NCBI GenBank assembly: GCA_944384925.1
Contig: CALWVF010000032.1
Location: 1-64,000 of the forward strand
Length of the DNA: 64,000 nt
Direction: 5' to 3'
From: an uncultured Clostridia bacterium
Lineage (GTDB): Bacteria > Bacillota > Clostridia > Oscillospirales > Acutalibacteraceae
Positions 47,029-55,657 of this stretch are shown here, piece by piece; the stretch's first letter is position 1, and the number at the start of each line of letters is the position of its first letter. Both the position numbers and the translations under genes were made by a program. Under the pieces are notes generated by a model. It saw only the letters and a program-made list of their open reading frames with translations, did no database searches and was not told the origin of the DNA.

Positions 47029-47076
47029 AATGTTAGCTTATGTTAACATTATACATTCTTTACTATTATATGTCAA
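47029..47076 (-). promoter_or_regulatory. feo promoter with candidate metal-regulator operator
   Basis: On the minus strand TTGACA (47071-47076) and TATAAT (47048-47053) are separated by 17 bases. An inverted repeat AATGTTA, 8 bases, TAACATT (47029-47050) overlaps the -10 box. This is where a DtxR-type repressor such as the one encoded in the operon would block transcription. That the palindrome is its site is inference. Confidence 0.7.
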
Positions 47077-47216
47077 TACTTAAAGCTTTGTATATTAGAT
47101 GCATATTTTGGAATTTTTTTGTAGTATAATTGTGTTAATGAACTTATGTTTGCAATTTTAAAAGTATAATGCTAGAATTGTTCTATTATTATATGTAATA
47201 TTTGGGGTGGATAATT

Positions 47217-48557
47217 ATGAGTAATTTTGTGAATTACACAAAAGAAAAAATTATTGAAATTATTGAGAGAGAAGATATAAAATTTATTAGATTACAATTT
47301 ACAGATATCTTTGGGGCTTTTAAAAATGTTGCTATTACCAAAAACCAGCTTGAAAAAGCATTGAATAATAAGTGTATGTTTGATGGCTCATCGATAGAGG
47401 GATTTGTTAGAATTGAAGAATCGGATATGTATTTGTATCCAGATCTTAACACGTTTATGATATATCCATGGAAATCTTACCTAGGAAAAGTAGCAAGAAT
47501 AATATGTGATGTTTATACTACAGAGGGCAAACCATTTGAAGGTGATCCGAGATACATATTAAAGCGTTCTATAAAAAAAGCTAATGATATGGGATTTGTA
47601 TTTAATATAGGTCCGGAATGTGAGTTTTTCTTATTTCAAAGAGACGAATGTGGGCAAGCAACAACTGAAACAATAGACAGTGGAAGCTATTTTGAACTTG
47701 GCCCTGTAGATAAAGGTGAAGAAGCAAGAAAAGATATTTGCATTACTTTAGAAGAAATGGGTTTTGAAATAGAAGCATCTCATCATGAATGCGCCCCTGG
47801 CCAACATGAAATAGACTTTAAATATAGTAATGCATTAAATGCAGCAGATAATATAATAACATTTAAGTTGGCAGTTAAATCTATTGCAGATAGACATAAT
47901 TTACATGCAACATTTATGCCGAAACCACTTTATCAAAAAGCAGGTTCAGGTATGCATATTAATATGTCTTTAAGCAAGGATGGAAAAAATGTTTTTTTTG
48001 ATCCCGATGATGAAAATGGTTTAAGTAAAATAGCATATAGCTTTATTGCAGGTATTATTAAGCATGCTAAAGCTATGGCAGGAATTACTAATCCATTGGT
48101 GAATTCATATAAAAGATTAGTTCCTGGATATGAAGCACCTATATATATAGCGTGGTCAACAAGGAATAGAAGCCCATTAATAAGAATTCCATCGGCTAGA
48201 AATGAAAGTACTAGAATAGAATTGAGAAATCCAGATCCTTCAGCAAATCCATATTTAGCGTTAGCTGTTTGCCTTGAGTCAGGCCTCGATGGAATTAAAA
48301 ATAATTTGATTCCACCAAATCCAATTAATAAAAATATATTTACTATTAAAAGAGATATAATAGAAAAATCAGGAATAGAAAGTATTCCCAAAGATTTGTA
48401 CTCTGCAATACAAGCTATGAAGGAAGATAAGATAATACTGGATACTTTAGGAGAGCACGCTTTTAATAAATATATACAATATAAAGAAAATGAGTGGAAA
48501 GAATATACAGCTTCTATTACAAAGTGGGAAATAGATAACTACCTTAATAGATATTAA
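47217..48557 (+). CDS. glnA: glutamine synthetase, type I-alpha
   Basis: A 446-aa GSI enzyme making glutamine from glutamate and ammonia. Signature blocks include FDGSSIEGF, the metal-ligand segments GPECEFFLF and HHECAPGQHEIDF, GSGMHINMSL, and the region NRSPLIRIP. No adenylylation-site Tyr block of the beta class is evident, and the length fits the GSI-alpha class of Firmicutes. The ATG at 47217 follows GGGGTGG; an upstream TTG (47202) overlaps that site. It stands alone, without glnR beside it. Confidence 0.95.
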   Translation: MSNFVNYTKEKIIEIIEREDIKFIRLQFTDIFGAFKNVAITKNQLEKALNNKCMFDGSSIEGFVRIEESDMYLYPDLNTFMIYPWKSYLGKVARIICDVYTTEGKPFEGDPRYILKRSIKKANDMGFVFNIGPECEFFLFQRDECGQATTETIDSGSYFELGPVDKGEEARKDICITLEEMGFEIEASHHECAPGQHEIDFKYSNALNAADNIITFKLAVKSIADRHNLHATFMPKPLYQKAGSGMHINMSLSKDGKNVFFDPDDENGLSKIAYSFIAGIIKHAKAMAGITNPLVNSYKRLVPGYEAPIYIAWSTRNRSPLIRIPSARNESTRIELRNPDPSANPYLALAVCLESGLDGIKNNLIPPNPINKNIFTIKRDIIEKSGIESIPKDLYSAIQAMKEDKIILDTLGEHAFNKYIQYKENEWKEYTASITKWEIDNYLNRY

Positions 48558-48583
48558 TTTTTAAATTAATAAATTTATAAATA

Positions 48584-48624
48584 AAAAATCCAATTAACTA
48601 TTATAAATAATTAATTGGATTTTT
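48584..48624. terminator. bidirectional terminator
   Basis: AAAATCCAATTAA and TTAATTGGATTTT flank a short AT loop, between convergent glnA and the XRE regulator. Confidence 0.8.
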
Positions 48625-48627
48625 AAA

Positions 48628-48954
48628 CTATTTCTCTATTAATGCTTCGATAAACCCCAATAACTTGTTTTTTTGAGAACTATTTAAAGAACGATATTTA
48701 GAAATAATTTCAGCTTCATCAACACTCAGATTATTTATTATTAGGTCATTAACTGGTGTTTTTATATTAGTTAAATCTAACATATAATCGCTAGAGCAAT
48801 TAAAATTTTTACATAACTTTAGCAATGTATCTACAGTTGGCATAGCTTTTCCTTTTTCATATGCGCTTATAGTTTCTTGTTGGACTCCAATTTTTAAGCC
48901 AAGATTAAGTTGAGTTTGACCTTTCGCCTCTCGTATGGTACGTAAATTCTTCAT
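48628..48954 (-). CDS. XRE-family regulator
   Basis: A 108-aa protein with an N-terminal helix-turn-helix (NLRTIREAKGQTQLNLGLKIGVQQETISAYEKG) and a helical C-terminal tail (LNSSQKNKLLGFIEALIEK). It lies convergent to glnA. A role in glnA control is possible but there is no operator evidence. GAGGTGTAAA ribosome site. Confidence 0.82.
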   Translation of the reverse strand: MKNLRTIREAKGQTQLNLGLKIGVQQETISAYEKGKAMPTVDTLLKLCKNFNCSSDYMLDLTNIKTPVNDLIINNLSVDEAEIISKYRSLNSSQKNKLLGFIEALIEK

Positions 48955-49217
48955 TTTACACCTCTAATATATAATATACAAATATAATTTTAGATATATT
49001 ATTTATGCTTGCAAGATAGATAATGCATAATATTATAGATATAATTTATTTAATAAGCTAAAAATATTTTCGATTTATTTCGATTAAGTTCGAAAAATAT
49101 AAAATAAAAATTTATCTTTAAAGTTATTATCTTCAATTATTAAGTAGATATTATAAGTTGTCTGCATACAAATCATTTTATAGGCATAATTATGTATTAT
49201 TAATTGGAGGTGCCGAT

Positions 49218-50363
49218 ATGAAAAAATATATTGCTGCTTTGCTTTCTTTTATTTATTTATTTTTGATATCTACATATAAAATGCCTGTATTTGCTATATC
49301 TAATGATGATATAACAGCACCTAGTGCTATATTGATGGAAGCTAACACTGGTAAAGTATTATATGAAAAGAATCCACATGAAATACGAGCTTGTGCTTCA
49401 ATTACTAAAGTTATGACATTACTGCTTGTAATGGAAGCAATAGATGATGGAAAGATATCGATGGAAGATAAAGTGACAACAAGTGAACACGCCTCCTCTA
49501 TGGGAGGATCTGACATTTGGCTTGAACCAGGAGAAGTTATGACTGTTGATGAAATGATAAAAGCAACAGTTGTGGCGTCTGCTAATGATGCTGCAGTAGC
49601 TCTTGCAGAACATCTATGTGGTACAGAAGACGATTTTGTTGCTGAAATGAATAAAAAAGCTGCAGAATTAGGAATGAAAGATACAGTATTTAAAAACTGT
49701 AATGGACTTGATGAAGATGGTCATTTAACTAGTGCGTTTGATGTTGCAATTATGTCGAAAGAATTGATAAAACATGAGAAAATATATGAATATACTTCAA
49801 TTTGGATGGATTCATTAAGAGATGGTAAGACCCAAATAGTAAATACAAATAAACTCTTGAAAAGTTACAAAGGAATTACTGGCCTTAAAACAGGTACGAC
49901 AAGCCAAGCCGGAAGTTGTATTTCTGCGACAGCTAAACGTAATAATCTTAGTCTTATATCTGTTGTTTTGGGTAGTGCAACAGGAAAAGAAAGATTTAAA
50001 GATGCTGCAATCTTGCTAGATTATGGATTTGCCAATTATGTTGTTACAGAACCAATATTGCCAGAGGAAGTTTTAGAGCCGGTAAAAGTCATTAATGGCA
50101 TGAAACCTTATGTTGATACGGCAGCAGATTTGTCGGGTGGATTTTTAACACAAAAAGGTCAGGAAAAAAATATAACCAGTGAAGTGAGTATACAAGAGGA
50201 AGTAGAAGCACCTATAAATAAAGGGCAAGAAGTAGGGAAAATTATATATAAACTGGGTAATGAGGTTCTATCTGAATATCCTATAGTTACAGTAGAGAGT
50301 GTTGAAAAAATTAATTTTTCAGATGTTTTTAATATTTTGCTAAAATCTCTTACTAATCTGTAA
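49218..50363 (+). CDS. D-alanyl-D-alanine carboxypeptidase (DacF/PBP5-like)
   Basis: A 381-aa penicillin-binding protein of the S11 family that trims the terminal D-Ala from peptidoglycan stems. It has a signal peptide (MKKYIAALLSFIYLF to VFA), then SxxK as ASITK, SxN as SAND, and KTG as LKTGTTSQAG. A C-terminal PBP5-like beta domain and a final amphipathic segment (FSDVFNILLKSL) would hold it on the membrane. The ATG at 49218 follows GGAGGTG. In spore formers relatives shape cortex or vegetative wall. Confidence 0.93.
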   Translation: MKKYIAALLSFIYLFLISTYKMPVFAISNDDITAPSAILMEANTGKVLYEKNPHEIRACASITKVMTLLLVMEAIDDGKISMEDKVTTSEHASSMGGSDIWLEPGEVMTVDEMIKATVVASANDAAVALAEHLCGTEDDFVAEMNKKAAELGMKDTVFKNCNGLDEDGHLTSAFDVAIMSKELIKHEKIYEYTSIWMDSLRDGKTQIVNTNKLLKSYKGITGLKTGTTSQAGSCISATAKRNNLSLISVVLGSATGKERFKDAAILLDYGFANYVVTEPILPEEVLEPVKVINGMKPYVDTAADLSGGFLTQKGQEKNITSEVSIQEEVEAPINKGQEVGKIIYKLGNEVLSEYPIVTVESVEKINFSDVFNILLKSLTNL

Positions 50364-50463
50364 TTTTTTATATTTATAAATTTATTGACTCTGTTCTTGC
50401 AAAGTAAAGTATTATATTGTAAAATAAAATTAATTAAAATATGTAATATGCGGAGGATTATTT

Positions 50464-51801
50464 ATGGCTACGAAGTTAATAGATAAGTATTTAAATAAAT
50501 TTATAACAGATGAGGAATATGTAGCTATTGAACCACAAATAAATGTAGCTCATGATATATTACATTCGAAAAGAGGATTGGGAAACAATTTTCTTGGATG
50601 GATTGATCTTCCGGAAAATTATAGTAAAAATGAATTTTTAAAAATAAAAAATGCAGCAGAAAAAATAAAATCTGATTCCGATATATTTATTATTATAGGT
50701 ATTGGCGGTTCATATTTGGGTGCCAAGGCTGTAATAGATTTTGTTAAATCTCCGAATTATAATTCTTTAAAAAAAGATACCCCAGATATTTATTTTGTGG
50801 GAAATAATATAAGTTCTACTTATTTATCGGAAATATTAGAAATATGTGAGGGAAAGGATATTTCCATAAATGTAATATCAAAGTCAGGAACTACAACAGA
50901 GCCAGCAATCGCATTTAGAATTTTTAGAAATCTTTTAGAAAAAAAATATGGAAAAGAGGAATCTCGTAAAAGAATATATTGCACGACAGATAAAAATAAA
51001 GGCATATTAAGAGAACTATCTGAACGTGAAGGATATGAAACTTTTGAGGTGCCAGATGATATAGGTGGTCGATTTTCTGTTCTTACAGCTGTTGGGTTGT
51101 TACCTATAGCAGTAAGCGGAGCAAACATAGATGAATTGATGAATGGAGCACTGCAAGCAAAAAATGATTTTTTGAAGCCAAGTCTATATGAAAATGATTG
51201 CTATAAATATGCGGCTATAAGAAATATTCTATATAGAAAAGGAAAAAAGGTAGAAGCTTTAGTTAGCTATGAGCCTTGCTTTTCAATGATGAGCGAGTGG
51301 TGGAAACAATTATATGGAGAAAGCGAAGGAAAGAATCAAAAAGCGTTATTTCCGGCATCAATGACTTTTTCAACAGATTTGCATTCTATGGGTCAATTTA
51401 TACAAGATGGAAGTAAAGTTTTATTTGAGACTGTTGTTGTATTTGATTCTCCAAAGAAAAATATTATGATAGAATACGATAAAGAAAATGTAGATGGGCT
51501 TAATTTTCTAGAGGGAAAAACTATGTCTTATGTAAATGAAAAGGCATTTGAGGGAACAATTTTAGCGCATACAGATGGATTAGTGCCAAATATAGTTTTA
51601 AGAGTTCCAAAGATGGATGAAAAAGAAATAGGATACTTAATTTATTTTTTCGAGAAGGCATGTGCAATTTCCGGATATTTACTTGGAGTTAATCCATTTG
51701 ATCAACCAGGAGTAGAAGCATATAAGAAAAATATGTTTGCTTTGTTAGGCAAACCTGGATATGAAAATGAAAGAGATATTCTTGAAAAAAGACTTATTTA
51801 G
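50464..51801 (+). CDS. pgi: glucose-6-phosphate isomerase
   Basis: A 445-aa glycolytic isomerase interconverting glucose- and fructose-6-phosphate. Sugar-phosphate loops are present: [22 protein letters not shown], and the signature region [16 protein letters not shown]. The catalytic Glu and His lie in the [15 protein letters not shown] and STDLHSMGQ blocks. The short clostridial length is normal. Alone, with a GGAGGATT ribosome site and a plausible promoter (TTGCAA, 17 bases, TAAAAT at 50397-50425). Confidence 0.95.
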   Translation: MATKLIDKYLNKFITDEEYVAIEPQINVAHDILHSKRGLGNNFLGWIDLPENYSKNEFLKIKNAAEKIKSDSDIFIIIGIGGSYLGAKAVIDFVKSPNYNSLKKDTPDIYFVGNNISSTYLSEILEICEGKDISINVISKSGTTTEPAIAFRIFRNLLEKKYGKEESRKRIYCTTDKNKGILRELSEREGYETFEVPDDIGGRFSVLTAVGLLPIAVSGANIDELMNGALQAKNDFLKPSLYENDCYKYAAIRNILYRKGKKVEALVSYEPCFSMMSEWWKQLYGESEGKNQKALFPASMTFSTDLHSMGQFIQDGSKVLFETVVVFDSPKKNIMIEYDKENVDGLNFLEGKTMSYVNEKAFEGTILAHTDGLVPNIVLRVPKMDEKEIGYLIYFFEKACAISGYLLGVNPFDQPGVEAYKKNMFALLGKPGYENERDILEKRLI

Positions 51802-51807
51802 GTTATT

Positions 51808-51836
51808 AAGATTAAGTGCCATACATTTAATCTTAT
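51808..51836 (+). terminator. weak terminator-like hairpin
   Basis: Arms AAGATTAA and TTAATCTT after pgi, without a clear T run. Confidence 0.45.
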
Positions 51837-51882
51837 ATAATAAATTTTAGTAAGATTATATTATAAAATAGGAGGACTTTTT

Positions 51883-52299
51883 ATGGTATCTTTATTAGTT
51901 GGAAATAAAGGATGCGGAAAGACTAAAAGATTAATTGAATGTGTAGAGAAAGCACTGTCTAATACTAAGGGAAATGTTGTAGTTGTTGAAAAAGGTGAGA
52001 AATTAACTTATAATGTACCTCACGAAGCAAGGTTAATTGATGCTGAGCAATATAATATATCTGGATATAAATCGTTATATGGATTTTTGTGTGGAGTTTG
52101 CGCAGGAAATTATGATGTTACAGATATTTTAGTTGATTCAACTTTAAAAATATGTGATGAAGGACTACATAAATTATCTGAATTTCTAAATAATATTAAA
52201 AGAATTTCAGAACAGTCTAATACCAACTTTGTTTTTTTAATATCAGCAGATGAAAAGGACCTTTCAGATGATATAGATAGTGAAATAAAAAGGATTTAG
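51883..52299 (+). CDS. small P-loop NTPase-like protein
   Basis: 138 aa with a clear Walker A (LLVGNKGCGKTKRLIE) and a hydrophobic strand ending in Asp (DVTDILVDSTLK) that could be Walker B. The remainder looks like a minimal P-loop fold. I do not recognise a family with a known function. It has an AGGAGG site and its own terminator, and lies upstream of the F420-ligase-like gene. Confidence 0.65.
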   Translation: MVSLLVGNKGCGKTKRLIECVEKALSNTKGNVVVVEKGEKLTYNVPHEARLIDAEQYNISGYKSLYGFLCGVCAGNYDVTDILVDSTLKICDEGLHKLSEFLNNIKRISEQSNTNFVFLISADEKDLSDDIDSEIKRI

Positions 52300-52310
52300 T
52301 AATATTATAA

Positions 52311-52338
52311 GGCTGTCAATAAGTATGACAGTCTTTTA
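52311..52338 (+). terminator. rho-independent terminator
   Basis: Arms GGCTGTCA and TGACAGTC followed by TTTTATTT. Confidence 0.75.
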
Positions 52339-52379
52339 TTTAGTTAAAAATTTTTTTATATATCTTAAAGGAGAAAAAT

Positions 52380-53120
52380 ATGGGATTTAGAAATAGCCCT
52401 GAGGCTTGTCGTGAAAAAAATGGAATAACTTATTATATAAGGAAAAATGTGGTTGTGGAAGGAATTGAGTATGAAAGATGGGCAATTCAAACTCATTTTG
52501 TAGAACGTGGTGAATCATATATGGAATTAATACAAGAATATGTTCTGCCTTTATATGAAGAGGGCGACATATTATCTATGAGTGAAAAAATAATATCTAT
52601 GTGCCAAAATAATGTTGTTGAAAAGAAAGATGTGAAGATAGGCTTTTGGGCAAGGCTACTTTCAAAATTTGCGACATCGAATAATCATGGAATAGGCATG
52701 GATGAGCCATATAAATTGCAATTAGCAATTAATATAGCAGGCTTACCAAGGATATTGTTTGCTAGTGTATGTTCGGCAGTTACAAAGCTATTTGGTAAAA
52801 GAGGTGTATTTTATAAAATTGCAGGCAACGGAATAGATGGGATAGATGGATTTTACCAGGGGTCATCATTTGAAGTTTATCATGATTTAGCACTATTAAA
52901 TCCTAAAAATCCTGAAAAGGTATGTAACGATATAGAAGAACAATTAAATATAAGTTGCATGCTTGTTGATGCAAATGATCTTAACATAGAAATTTTTGCA
53001 AAATCTAACTCGCTAAATAGTATAGCTGATAAGAATTTAATAAATATCATAAAAGATAATCCCGCAGGTCAGTCTGATGAATTAACCCCGTTAATATTAA
53101 TAAAAAGATTGAATAATTAA
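52380..53120 (+). CDS. F420-0:gamma-glutamyl ligase-like protein
   Basis: A 246-aa protein with the fold signature of CofE-type ligases (PF01996): VVEGIEYERWAIQTHFVERGE near the start, then GIGMDEPYKLQLAI, and KIAGNGIDGIDG. CofE adds glutamate to coenzyme F420, but no other F420 gene is here and clostridia generally lack F420. This branch therefore probably glutamylates another acceptor. The substrate is unknown. Confidence 0.75.
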   Translation: MGFRNSPEACREKNGITYYIRKNVVVEGIEYERWAIQTHFVERGESYMELIQEYVLPLYEEGDILSMSEKIISMCQNNVVEKKDVKIGFWARLLSKFATSNNHGIGMDEPYKLQLAINIAGLPRILFASVCSAVTKLFGKRGVFYKIAGNGIDGIDGFYQGSSFEVYHDLALLNPKNPEKVCNDIEEQLNISCMLVDANDLNIEIFAKSNSLNSIADKNLINIIKDNPAGQSDELTPLILIKRLNN

Positions 53121-53278
53121 TAGGTGAGGGTGTTATTTATATAGATTATGTGTGTGATTATATACAGGGCATTTGTGTTTAATCTATGGAAAGCTGGTTA
53201 ATTTTTAATAAAAGTTTAATGATATATATTTATATAATGTATTCTTTTAATGATTATTTTTAATCTTTATTTTTTGGG

Positions 53279-53307
53279 TTGACTTATGGTTTATTGGGTG
53301 ATAAAAT
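53279..53307 (+). promoter_or_regulatory. promoter of 47-aa peptide gene
   Basis: TTGACT and TAAAAT separated by 17 bases, about 50 bases before the start codon. Confidence 0.6.
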
Positions 53308-53356
53308 TTGATTGCTAGAATTTAATATTATTTTATATTTGAAAGGATGATAGTTA

Positions 53357-53500
53357 ATGCTATTAGCAACTAAACGATGTGCATTTGGTGTATTTATGTC
53401 TTGGGTAGCAGTATTTTCTTGCTTCTGCAAAGAGTTTGATATGTATCAAACATTTAATGATTTTTTCTGCAACGTTTTTAGATTTTTACATATTATGTAA
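53357..53500 (+). CDS. 47-aa Cys/Phe-rich peptide
   Basis: A peptide starting MLLATKRCAFGVFMSWVAVF, followed by a CFCKEF block, and rich in Cys and Phe. It has a promoter, a GAAAGGATG ribosome site and a terminator of its own, so it forms a complete one-gene transcript. Its start resembles peptide A2 at 17882 (MLL, a basic pair, then GV) and it may be a distant relative of that family. No known bacteriocin or toxin was recognised. Confidence 0.6.
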   Translation: MLLATKRCAFGVFMSWVAVFSCFCKEFDMYQTFNDFFCNVFRFLHIM

Positions 53501-53519
53501 TATTTAATTTTTGTAGTTG

Positions 53520-53551
53520 ACCTCGGGCTTAGTGCTCGAGGTTTTTATTTT
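53520..53551 (+). terminator. rho-independent terminator
   Basis: Arms ACCTCGGGC and GCTCGAGGT (one wobble) followed by a T-rich tract. It ends the 47-aa peptide transcript. Confidence 0.85.
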
Positions 53552-53554
53552 TTA

Positions 53555-53583
53555 TTGAAAAGATTGGAGTAATATTATATAAT
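53555..53583 (+). promoter_or_regulatory. promoter of polysaccharide cluster
   Basis: TTGAAA and TATAAT with 17-base spacing, 57 bases upstream of the sugar transferase gene. Confidence 0.7.
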
Positions 53584-53638
53584 CTAATTCCAGAGTGATT
53601 TAAAAAATTTTTTACATATAGTTTTAGGGGATGTATAT

Positions 53639-54319
53639 ATGAAAAGTTGGAATGATATGCCTGAAAGTTTAAAAAATAAGGAAGTTTTAGAGTATTATAA
53701 TTTATTGAAATGTAAAAAATTGAGTATGTTTTTTAAAAGGTTATTTGATATTATTGTTTCTACAATTATGATTACATTAATGACGCCAATATTTTTATTA
53801 ATCGCAATATTGATAAAAAATGATTCTGAGGGTAGTGTATTTTTTTTCCAGGAGAGAGTTACAAGATATGGAAAGATATTTAAAATAATAAAGTTTAGGA
53901 CAATGGTGGAAAATGCAGATAAGATTGGTTTTGAAGTTACTGTTAACAATGACATAAGAATTACAAAAATAGGAAAAATTTTGAGAAAATATAGACTTGA
54001 TGAAATACCTCAATTAATAAACATACTTTTGGGAGATATGAGTTTTGTAGGTACACGTCCGGAAGTAGAAAAGTATGTTGAAAATTACACAGATAAAATG
54101 AAGGCAACATTACTAATGCCGGCAGGTGTTACATCTCTTGCAAGTATAAATTTTAAAGATGAAGAAAAATTATTATCAAATGCAAGTGATGTTGATAAGA
54201 TATATGTAGAAAAAATTTTGCCAGAAAAGATGAAGTATAATCTTGAATATATAGAAAAATTTAATTTTATATATGATATTTATTTAATGTTAAAAACAGT
54301 TCTTGCTGTTTTAAAGTAG
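53639..54319 (+). CDS. undecaprenyl-phosphate sugar phosphotransferase
   Basis: A 226-aa bacterial sugar transferase of the short PglC/WcaJ C-terminal type. It has an N-terminal membrane segment (IVSTIMITLMTPIFLLIAI), then FFFQERVTRYGKIFKIIKFRTM, RKYRLDEIPQLINILLGDMS and VGTRPEV (with natural breaks). It transfers a sugar-1-phosphate from a nucleotide sugar onto the lipid carrier and so starts repeat-unit synthesis. First gene of the cluster. Confidence 0.93.
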   Translation: MKSWNDMPESLKNKEVLEYYNLLKCKKLSMFFKRLFDIIVSTIMITLMTPIFLLIAILIKNDSEGSVFFFQERVTRYGKIFKIIKFRTMVENADKIGFEVTVNNDIRITKIGKILRKYRLDEIPQLINILLGDMSFVGTRPEVEKYVENYTDKMKATLLMPAGVTSLASINFKDEEKLLSNASDVDKIYVEKILPEKMKYNLEYIEKFNFIYDIYLMLKTVLAVLK

Positions 54320-54334
54320 ATAGAAGTCAATAAT

Positions 54335-54363
54335 TTGAATTACATGTATATATATGGTATAAT
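54335..54363 (+). promoter_or_regulatory. promoter of aminotransferase gene
   Basis: TTGAAT and TATAAT with 17-base spacing, about 40 bases before the aminotransferase start. Confidence 0.65.
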
Positions 54364-54404
54364 ACAGTTATTTGTTGTGTATAGATAAAGGAGAAATAAT
54401 ATAA

Positions 54405-55610
54405 ATGTGTTATAATATAAAATTTTCACCACCTGATATTACAGAAGAAGAGATTAAAGAGGTTTCTGATACATTAAGATCTGGATGGATTACAACAGGC
54501 CCGAAGACGGCTCTTTTAGAAGATAAAGTTGCTGAATTTTGTAATACAAGTAAAGCGATTTGTCTTAATTCAGCGACAGCTTGTATGGAACTAACACTTA
54601 GACTTTTGGGTATAGGTGAAGGAGATGAAGTAATTACAACTGCATATACATATACAGCTACTTGTAGTGTTATATGTCATGTTGGAGCAAAACCAATTTT
54701 AATAGATACTGCACTAGATTCTTTTGAAATGGATTATGAAGCTTTAAGTAAAGCAATCACAGAAAAAACAAAAGCAATTATACCAGTTGATTTAGGTGGA
54801 GTAATTTGTAATTATGAAAGAATTTTTAATATAGTTAAAGAAAAAAGTTATTTATTTTGTGCTAAGAATGAGATTCAAAAATGTATGGGAAGAATAGCAG
54901 TGATTGCTGATTCGGCACATGCGTTTGGTGCATTATACAAAGGTAAAAGCGCAGGAGAAATAGCAGATTTTACAAGCTTTTCGTTTCATGCAGTTAAAAA
55001 TTTTACAACAGCTGAAGGAGGAGCGATAACTTGGAGAACAATAAAGGGAATAGACGATGCAGATATTTATAGTAATTTAAAGTTGTTGTCGCTTCATGGT
55101 CAGAATAAAAGTGCATTCGAAAAAGCACAAAAGGGTAGTTGGGAATACGATATTATATCTCCAGCATATAAATGTAATATGACAGATATAATGGCTGCTA
55201 TAGGATTAGTTCAATTAAAAAGGTATCCAGGACTATTGTTAAGAAGAAAAGAGATTATAGAAATATATAATGAAGGTTTAAAAGATGAAAATATAGAAGT
55301 ACTAGATCATTACAATACTGATAAAAGGAGTAGTGGCCACCTTTATATGGTAAGACTGAATGGAAAAGATGTTTTGGAAAGAAATAGGCTTATATGCGAG
55401 CTTAGTGAAAAAGGGATAGCTACAAATGTTCATTTTAAGCCATTGCCTATGCTTACAGCATATAAAAATTTAGGGTTTGACATTAAAAGTTTTCCAAATG
55501 CCTACAATATGTATAAAAATGAAATATCACTTCCATTACACACTCTTCTCACAAATAAAGAAGTAGAATATGTTATAAAAATATTTAAGGAATGTTTATA
55601 TAAATTATAG
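54405..55610 (+). CDS. DegT/DnrJ/EryC1 sugar aminotransferase
   Basis: A 401-aa PLP enzyme. It starts with the typical FSPPDITEEEIKEVSDTLRSGWITTGPK (natural sequence broken by context), and the PLP lysine lies in SFHAVKNFTTAEGGA. A glycine-rich C-terminal KGIATNVHFKP block is present. It installs an amino group on a nucleotide-linked keto sugar, giving an amino sugar for the surface glycan made by this cluster. The sugar cannot be told from sequence. Confidence 0.92.
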   Translation: MCYNIKFSPPDITEEEIKEVSDTLRSGWITTGPKTALLEDKVAEFCNTSKAICLNSATACMELTLRLLGIGEGDEVITTAYTYTATCSVICHVGAKPILIDTALDSFEMDYEALSKAITEKTKAIIPVDLGGVICNYERIFNIVKEKSYLFCAKNEIQKCMGRIAVIADSAHAFGALYKGKSAGEIADFTSFSFHAVKNFTTAEGGAITWRTIKGIDDADIYSNLKLLSLHGQNKSAFEKAQKGSWEYDIISPAYKCNMTDIMAAIGLVQLKRYPGLLLRRKEIIEIYNEGLKDENIEVLDHYNTDKRSSGHLYMVRLNGKDVLERNRLICELSEKGIATNVHFKPLPMLTAYKNLGFDIKSFPNAYNMYKNEISLPLHTLLTNKEVEYVIKIFKECLYKL

Positions 55611-55657
55611 TATTTTTTATATTTTTAATAATACTTATTATTGTAAATTAGGAGTAG

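Noticed and set aside
52380-53120. Evidence for coenzyme F420 biosynthesis
   Set aside because: A single CofE-like protein with no other pathway gene in the window does not support F420 production.
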